Of a stretch of 9,530 nucleotides of DNA, positions 5,050 to 9,530 are shown in pieces. Location of the stretch: assembly GCA_021823385.1 (NCBI GenBank), contig JAKAOC010000053.1:1-9530 (forward strand), read 5' to 3'. Both the position numbers and the translations under genes were made by a program. Position 1 is the first letter of the stretch. Each line of letters begins with the position of its first letter. The DNA is from Actinomycetes bacterium. GTDB lineage: Bacteria > Actinomycetota > Acidimicrobiia > Acidimicrobiales > Acidimicrobiaceae. Below the pieces are notes generated by a model. That model was given only the letters and a program-made list of their open reading frames with translations, searched no databases and had not been told where the DNA came from.

Positions 5050-6261
5050 TTAGCCGGATTGCTGATGAATCTCTAGACGATCCGCTCGGCGCAACTTCGC
5101 GGTCGGGACGACGCTGAAGAGGGGCCCAGTTGGCCTTTCACTCAGCTGCGTAACGTAGCCGGTCGCTTCGAGTTTCCGCAGCAACGCCTGGACAAGACGC
5201 GGTTGCAGGCCGAGTTCGCGTGCAAGTCGATCGCTTCCAACATGTTGGTTATCCGGCAGGGCGAGCAACGCCTGGTGAAGTTTCCCCAGGATTTTGTGCA
5301 GGCCGTCCGGGTCCTGTTCAGACTGCCAAAGGTAAGCCGAGTCATCCAGGATCAGGTACCGCGCATATGGACTTCCTATTGTCATCCGTCGCTGCAAGTA
5401 ACCGGCCCGTTCCAGAATCTGAGACGAAGCATCAAGTTCGGCCTCAGTGCGGCCCAAACGATCGGCAAGATCTCGCAGCGCCAGCGGAGTGGCATTTGCA
5501 TCGTTGACTAATTCTTCGAGAACCTCAACATCCTCCGACGTCCATCCACGGGGTAGTGTTCGGATATTCGTTTCTCCGAGTGCAGTTGCGACTTGCACAC
5601 CAAGGTGCACGGGTGTCCAGCTGGACTTACCAGCGCGGATAACCGATCGCACAACTAAGCCTGCACCCTCAAGGCGCAGCAACGAAGCCTGGACACCGAG
5701 AGCGCCGATCCCAAGAATCTCTGAGATCTCCTCTAAGGTCCCGTAGTCGCCGGGCCGTACGACGCCAACCAGGGAGCGAAGCACCGCTATGTCGGCGTGT
5801 CGCAGTCTGCCAATAATGTCCAGTAGAGCAGCAACATCTTCAGCTGGGTCACCTGTGCCGATAGCTCGTGCGACCGCTTCCGCCAGCAAGGTAATCTCAG
5901 GTTCAGTCTTTTCAGCCGAGGCGTCGACTCCGCGAGCGATGAGGTCGAGGATTTGCGGATCGCGAAGGCATTCTTCAATGGAATCGATCTTGGCGCCCAA
6001 CTCGTCCAGTTGAGCCTGCAACGACAAGCCGAGACTGTACAGGAAGAGGTCGATTTCGTAGGCCTTCTTTGCAGCTTGGCGAGAACGCACCTTCTCCCAC
6101 GCCAGTACCAGCAACGGTCCAGCCCCGGGGATCAAGCTGACTATGCCTTCGCTGATCGACTCTGCGACAAAGGTTCCCAGGTTTGAGTCTGCAACTAATT
6201 CGGCCGGAAACTGATCGACTACGCGCTTCTCAACCGATGAACCTGACCCGTCGACTTCCAT
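5050..6261 (-). CDS. Multi-winged-helix protein with N-terminal hydrophobic/helical domain, function unknown
   Basis: This protein has 403 aa from ATG 6261; the upstream AGG is a weak ribosome site. Residues 35-56 are glycine-rich and hydrophobic (SEGIVSLIPGAGPLLVLAW). Residues 57-100 are charged and heptad-like (RQAAKKAYEIDLFLYS, LQAQLDELGAKIDSIEECL), and 100-155 are helical. Three segments then look like winged helices: about 155-228 (GTLEEISEILGIGALGVQAS ending in a VV-x-SWTPV wing), 243-305 (LRDLADRLGRTEAELDAS, then YLQRR) and 320-388 (DRLARELGLQPRLVQALLRK, then TGYVTQ). The helical front recalls membrane-active or Abi-alpha-like domains of bacterial conflict proteins, but this is resemblance only. 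A DNA-binding or sensing role for the winged helices is possible. No enzymatic motif is seen. Confidence 0.7.
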   Translation of the reverse strand: MEVDGSGSSVEKRVVDQFPAELVADSNLGTFVAESISEGIVSLIPGAGPLLVLAWEKVRSRQAAKKAYEIDLFLYSLGLSLQAQLDELGAKIDSIEECLRDPQILDLIARGVDASAEKTEPEITLLAEAVARAIGTGDPAEDVAALLDIIGRLRHADIAVLRSLVGVVRPGDYGTLEEISEILGIGALGVQASLLRLEGAGLVVRSVIRAGKSSWTPVHLGVQVATALGETNIRTLPRGWTSEDVEVLEELVNDANATPLALRDLADRLGRTEAELDASSQILERAGYLQRRMTIGSPYARYLILDDSAYLWQSEQDPDGLHKILGKLHQALLALPDNQHVGSDRLARELGLQPRLVQALLRKLEATGYVTQLSERPTGPLFSVVPTAKLRRADRLEIHQQSG

Positions 6262-6913
6262 GTGCCTAACGTACCGGAGCCCAGTGACGAAGGGAAACCG
6301 TTACAGTTGTCATCGAGGTACCCAGCGCTTCACCGACCTCTTGGTTGAAAACGCCTCGAGCTGCAGTCTCTATGCCTGACCAGCGACAAGGCAATGTCGG
6401 CCCTTGGGACCATACCGTGAGCGGCAGGCGGACAGTCAATGCGACGTTTTCAAGGGCACCTTGCGCGGGTGCCAGAGAATAGACCCCAACTCGAATAAGT
6501 CAACTGCGCCAGTAATCCGAGCAAGCGTTGTGTGTGCTTCTTTGGATAGTCCTTGAGGCATACGTAAAAGGCGCGGGATCCGCAAGAACATTGGCCAAGG
6601 AGCCGTCCCCTCTCTGTAACAGGGAGGGGACGGCTCCCGGTCGCGCGAAGGTGCCGTTGACTGGCGGTGACGCTGGCACAGCACCGTCTCGTCTCGACAC
6701 AAAGCTGCGTCGTCTCCCAGGCGGCTCGATGTACAAACCACGGGACGAGTTCGTGCGCACGCCGATGGCCGGTGCTTCCGCGGGGTTACCGGCCTAGGAT
6801 TGAGTTGCCTGGTCGGTGCCGTTTCATGGGGTTCTCGGGTCGGACACCGGCTTCGCGCCTCCACAGTTCAATAGCAAACTTGCACGGGCGGATATATTTC
6901 TTCAAAACCCACA
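6262..6913. other. Divergent intergenic region rich in dyads, no supportable gene
   Basis: The 652 bp between two divergent genes contain overlapping reading frames on both strands, but none has protein-like composition with a ribosome site; several are mirror images forced by the palindrome. Besides the 39-bp palindrome there are GGCACC...GGTGCC (6455-6473) and GGCCGGT...ACCGGCC (6767-6773 with 6788-6794). Near the MFS gene, GCAAACTTGC (6875 on) and TATATT (6893-6898) may be promoter elements. Confidence 0.5.
6599..6637. repeat. 39-bp near-perfect palindrome (REP-like or hairpin element)
   Basis: Arms 6599-6617 and 6619-6637 are complementary at 18 of 19 positions around a single A at 6618. 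The arms begin GGAGCCGTCCCC and end GGGGACGGCTCC. Folded RNA or single-stranded DNA would give a stem of about 16-17 bp with a small loop. No gene ends next to it: both neighbours are transcribed away from it. A terminator for an annotated gene is therefore unlikely, and a dispersed palindromic repeat or structured leader is more likely. Confidence 0.75.
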
Positions 6914-8209
6914 GTGAGCCACCGTCGCCACTTGCGGCGCTGGCTGGCACCTTGGTCACCGGTAGGGCTATTCGCTATCGCGGCGTTGTTCAGATCGGCG
7001 CAGAACGCAGGCCAAACAACCTTCCCGCTTTTGGCAAAGAACCAGCTCGGGGTTGGCACCGGCACTGTTGGAACGCTCGGTACGGCCGCAGGGGCCATCA
7101 TGGTCCTGGCAGCGTGGCTTCTCGCCACGAGGCTTGCCTCGCGTTCCGCCGCGTCGGTGGTAGTCGTGGGCGCCACTCTTCTCGCCGGCAGTCTGCTTGT
7201 CATTGGATCCGCCCCGTCGATCGTCTGGTTGACGGCGGGACTTGTGCTATTCGGTGTCGCGGGCGGCGTGACTCCTCCGAGCCTGGCTACGGCTATTGCC
7301 GCCGCATCGCCTGCTCATCGAGAGAAGCAGTTGGCTCGATATGCGACGGTGCTTAGTGCCAGCCTCGCGGGCGGACCTCTCCTCGAGGCGGCAATTCTCT
7401 TCCTCTTTCACCAAGATGTCCGTGTAGCGCTCTTATTTTTTGCACCCTTCCCATTGGTGGCCGTTGCCGTGGGCATGCGTGGCAAATGGCGGCGGGAAAG
7501 CCACCGCCGGAGGGGCACTCTCGACTCGGAGCCCGCGTCGGCACTCGCGGAGGTGGCCATAACCAGAGAGAGCGCACCTCGACCATCGGGCGCGCAAGGG
7601 CTTGAGGCGACTTCCGACCCCAATACAAGGCGACCCGGCAGGGCGGTGTTGCTCGGCACTCCCGGTGGGAGGGTGGCGCTGATAATGCAGCTGCTCTACA
7701 GCGTTCCATTCGCAGCGATTACGGTGTTCGGCGCCTTGCTGGCCCACAAAGATTTCGGCTTGAGCGCCGCGCACAGCCAATTGGGATTTACTACCTTCTT
7801 TGTCACCTCGTTCATCAGTAGAGTTGTGGTAGTCAGGCGTTCTCCGATCAATGCCAAGTTCACGGTCTTCGCCGTATGTATTGCCCTGACCATCGCCGGG
7901 TTGGCACTCATCGTCTTCGGCGGACCGGCGGCCGTCTTTTTCTTGGCGATGGGGTTGCTCGGCGTTCCTCATGGCGTCATCTTCCCACTCGCGCTTTCAT
8001 TGATCGCTTCCTCTGCCCACGACGGTCATCTCGCCGCCGCCAACGCGGGCTTGTTTGCAACGGTCGGCCTAGTCTCGGCGATCACCCCCGCGCTCCTTGG
8101 CGCTGTAGCTGCTGCGTCCGGATATCAACTCATGACCGTCGCGGTGCTCGCTCCCGTAGTGGTCTTTTCGGCTCTCTTCGCTATGCAGTGGTCGAAGGTT
8201 CCCCGATAG
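6914..8209 (+). CDS. Major facilitator superfamily transporter
   Basis: This protein has 431 aa from GTG 6914, the first start after an in-frame TAG at 6872; no Shine-Dalgarno is seen, so a short-leader or leaderless mRNA is possible. About twelve hydrophobic segments fall in two halves. They are split by a long, basic, polar cytoplasmic loop at residues about 189-250 (GKWRRESHRRRGTL ... NTRRPGRAV). The first half contains loop 2-3-like RLASRSAA and GVAGGVTPPSLATAIAAASP; the second contains FLAMGLLGVPHGVIFPLALS and ends in a short basic tail. Length and topology suit a 12-helix proton-coupled exporter of a small molecule. The substrate is not predictable. It is likely monocistronic, with an IS remnant following after about 85 bp. 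Confidence 0.9.
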   Translation: MSHRRHLRRWLAPWSPVGLFAIAALFRSAQNAGQTTFPLLAKNQLGVGTGTVGTLGTAAGAIMVLAAWLLATRLASRSAASVVVVGATLLAGSLLVIGSAPSIVWLTAGLVLFGVAGGVTPPSLATAIAAASPAHREKQLARYATVLSASLAGGPLLEAAILFLFHQDVRVALLFFAPFPLVAVAVGMRGKWRRESHRRRGTLDSEPASALAEVAITRESAPRPSGAQGLEATSDPNTRRPGRAVLLGTPGGRVALIMQLLYSVPFAAITVFGALLAHKDFGLSAAHSQLGFTTFFVTSFISRVVVVRRSPINAKFTVFAVCIALTIAGLALIVFGGPAAVFFLAMGLLGVPHGVIFPLALSLIASSAHDGHLAAANAGLFATVGLVSAITPALLGAVAAASGYQLMTVAVLAPVVVFSALFAMQWSKVPR

Positions 8210-8230
8210 CCGGGTTGACGGTCGTCCGCC

Positions 8231-8253
8231 GGCCGGCTAGGCCAACTTTTCTT
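8231..8253 (+). terminator. Weak intrinsic terminator candidate after the MFS gene
   Basis: GGCC-GGCTA-GGCC (8231-8243) is followed by AACTTTTCTT. The stem is only 4 bp, although the surrounding GCCGGCCGGC (8228-8237) allows alternative GC-rich pairing. It lies 22 nt after the TAG, the expected place for a terminator. Confidence 0.3.
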
Positions 8254-8294
8254 CCGGCAAGGGTGCACACGAGCCCCACATCGGCGATGAAAGA

Positions 8295-8659
8295 GCCGGG
8301 GTTAGCAGTTTCCCGAGCCGATCTCGCCCAACAAAGCCGATGTCGGGCGCTTGGTCGGCGACGATCTTTTTCAGGCGCTTGTTCTCGGCTTCTAGCTCCT
8401 TCAGCCACTTGGCATCCGTGGCCTTCGTCCCGCCGCAGGTGTTCATCGAGCGACACCAGGTCGCCTCGGTGACTCCGAAGGAGCGGGCCACCTCTGCAGC
8501 GCTCGAACCCTTGTCGAGCAGATCGTTGCCAACGGCTGGGCTTTCTGTTCGCCTGCTCGAGGGCGCGGGGAAAGGACTTCATGGTGCCGTCGTCCTGTGT
8601 TTCCAATCTGGAAGCCCGGACTCACATTTAGGCTGGACCGATTTTGGCGGTGCCCGTCG
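8295..8659 (-). mobile_element. Degenerate IS3-family remnant (whole orfA region, no orfB body)
   Basis: The minus strand matches the intact element from its right terminus (ACTCACATTTAGGCTGGACC, about 8620-8639) through orfA to the orfA/orfB overlap, where CCGGGGTTAGCAGTTTCCCG aligns with 2732-2751. Homology then stops at about 8295. The orfA frame is broken: METQDDGTMKS...NRK is in one frame, whereas DLLDKGSSAAEVARSFG to KKIVADQAPDIG is in another, with the shift near 8540-8550. A second shift joins the end to the orfB frame (GRDRLGKLLTP). The A6G slippery run is changed (CTTTTTCAGG on the plus strand). It is a non-functional relic, closer to the 93-318 remnant than to the intact element. 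Confidence 0.85.
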
Positions 8660-8967
8660 CAGCCTCTGAATTCATGGGCCTGACAGCTCCACGGCCCTTC
8701 GGCATACTCGGACCTGCTGTCGCGGATCACTTCTTGCTCGCCGCGCTCGAGCCGGCCGAAATGCGCTGGCGTGGCGCGACCGCAACTTGCATTTGCAAGT
8801 TCTCTATCGATGCAAACAAGATGGATTCGCAGCAGTCGTGGGCCAGGGATCTTGCCGTCCATGCTCGAGTGACGAGCGCCCCCCGTGCAATGTCCGCGTA
8901 GTATCGTGGGGTCCCAAGGTGCGGTGACGACGTCATTGCCGGTCCCGTTGCAAGGGGATTACCCGCG
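8660..8967. other. Intergenic region upstream of the lipoprotein gene
   Basis: The 308 bp between the IS remnant and GTG 8968 show no convincing gene. A plus-strand frame open to 8901 would have to start inside the IS terminus and lacks a ribosome site. The region carries the 18-bp dyad at 8784-8801 and presumably the lipoprotein promoter. No clear -35/-10 pair could be assigned. Confidence 0.5.
8784..8801. promoter_or_regulatory. Perfect 18-bp dyad, candidate operator
   Basis: AACTTGCATTTGCAAGTT consists of 8-bp arms, AACTTGCA and TGCAAGTT, around TT. Short AT-richer perfect dyads of the TTGCA-n-TGCAA kind are typical binding sites of dimeric winged-helix repressors such as the MarR family. 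It lies about 165 bp upstream of the lipoprotein start. The half-site AACTTGCA also occurs at 6877-6884, about 30 bp before the MFS start. Confidence 0.45.
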
Positions 8968-9530
8968 GTGAAGGAAGCTGTTCGCAGGGAACCAGGCTGC
9001 GCCCAGCTCCGCCGGAATCGCCGCGGGCGCTCAAGCGGCCCGCTGGCGTCCACCCTGGCGGTTGCAGCCGTATTCCTGGCGTCGTGCGGCACGGGTGGTA
9101 GTGCAGCAAATTCGTCGGCAACGGCCACCTCGGGTAGGTCCGTAACGACAAGCACGGCGACACCAGCTCAAGCCAGTGCTGCAGCGCTCGCATTTTCCAG
9201 GGTCAATTGGAGCCAGATCACCCTGCCCGGCCAAAATGCCATTCCGGATCCGCCTTTGCAGAAGGGCGCATGCGCCATGGAGACGCTTGGGCAGATCTTG
9301 AAAATCTCAGAGGCGAAGTACGTCATCTATCTGTCGCCGGTCCATGGCCAGGACTTTGCGATCGTGGCTGGAGCCTGCAGCTACTACAACTTGAACGCCG
9401 TAACGCTCTTCGTTTTCCGTGCGGGTGGATTGGCGCCGCCCACTCTGGTGGAGGTGGCCTATGACGGGTGGTTTTCCAACCCTGACGACCTGACCACCCG
9501 GGTTCCCGTCGCCAGCGTCCTCACCGGCGG
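8968..9530 (+). CDS. Secreted lipoprotein, 5' part (runs off the window)
   Basis: The open frame from GTG 8968 continues without a stop to the window end (187 codons seen). The start is supported by AAGGGG (8952-8957) 10 nt upstream and an in-frame TAG at 8899-8901. The N-terminus has a basic n-region (RRNRRGRSSG), a hydrophobic core (ASTLAVAAVFL) and the lipobox LASC with Cys40, followed by a Ser/Thr/Ala-rich linker to about residue 75. The lipid-anchored protein would thus face outward. The folded part (from about VNWSQITLPG) has two cysteines, 102 and 137, that could form a disulfide, and beta-like stretches (AKYVIYLSPV, VTLFVFRAGG). A loose similarity to actinobacterial LppP/LprE-type lipoproteins is possible but not secure. 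Function is unknown. Confidence 0.8.
   Translation, partial: MKEAVRREPGCAQLRRNRRGRSSGPLASTLAVAAVFLASCGTGGSAANSSATATSGRSVTTSTATPAQASAAALAFSRVNWSQITLPGQNAIPDPPLQKGACAMETLGQILKISEAKYVIYLSPVHGQDFAIVAGACSYYNLNAVTLFVFRAGGLAPPTLVEVAYDGWFSNPDDLTTRVPVASVLTG

Noticed and set aside
6599..6637. Palindrome as a terminator of a neighbouring gene
   Set aside because: Both flanking genes point away from it and no T-tract follows.
6436..6864. Overlapping frames on both strands in the MFS upstream region
   Set aside because: They mirror each other through the 39-bp palindrome and lack start signals and domains.
6667..7356. Long plus-strand reading frame overlapping the MFS start
   Set aside because: It is a frame shadow of the MFS gene, Arg/Gly/His-rich with no recognisable domain, while the 6914 frame encodes clear transmembrane helices.
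8644..8901. 85-codon plus-strand frame after the right IS remnant
   Set aside because: Its TTG start lies inside the IS terminus, it lacks a ribosome site, and its composition is not convincing. The dyad at 8784-8801 inside it is better read as regulatory.
8727..9155. Minus-strand frame opposite the lipoprotein start
   Set aside because: It is antisense to a frame with a good ribosome site, signal peptide and lipobox.

Overview
The window looks like an accessory, insertion-sequence-rich stretch from a high-GC, Gram-positive-type (actinobacterial) chromosome or plasmid. This rests on high GC, several GTG/TTG starts, genes with weak or no Shine-Dalgarno sites, and an actinobacterial-style lipoprotein. 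No rRNA, tRNA or CRISPR array was seen, and the species cannot be named from this sequence.

Left third (1-3200): a two-gene locus damaged by an IS3-family element. A zinc-finger protein whose C-terminal part resembles PD-(D/E)XK nucleases lies on the minus strand, with a frameshift near 765 (N-terminal part 733-1704, C-terminal part 383 to about 769). Directly upstream, separated by 2 nt (TAA-TC-TTG), is the 3' end of a small ORF. A complete IS3-family element (1787-3092, orfA/orfB with an A-AAA-AAG slippery site) splits that small ORF. Joining the flanks of the element restores an exact 42-codon frame that starts at a TTG behind GGGAGGG at 3141. The same arrangement occurs again at the left edge (1-92), diverged but keeping frame, stop and TTG, and fused to a truncated orfA remnant. 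The locus therefore existed in two copies.

Middle (3330-6261): three genes that resemble no common housekeeping family. They are a MerR-type HTH protein of 362 aa (minus), a divergent 115-aa protein with a C-terminal membrane anchor (plus), and a 403-aa protein (minus, convergent) with an N-terminal hydrophobic/helical region followed by three winged-helix-like segments. Their make-up (regulator, small membrane protein, possible membrane-active helical domain) and the mobile-element setting make a conflict or stress-response island a reasonable but unproven idea.

Right third (6262-9530): a 650-bp intergenic region with a near-perfect 39-bp palindrome and other dyads, an MFS transporter (6914-8209), a second orfA-only IS3 remnant (about 8295-8659), an intergenic region holding a perfect 18-bp dyad (8784-8801), and the start of a lipoprotein gene (8968 to the window end). 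The transporter and lipoprotein look functional. They flank the island and have no evident link to its genes.
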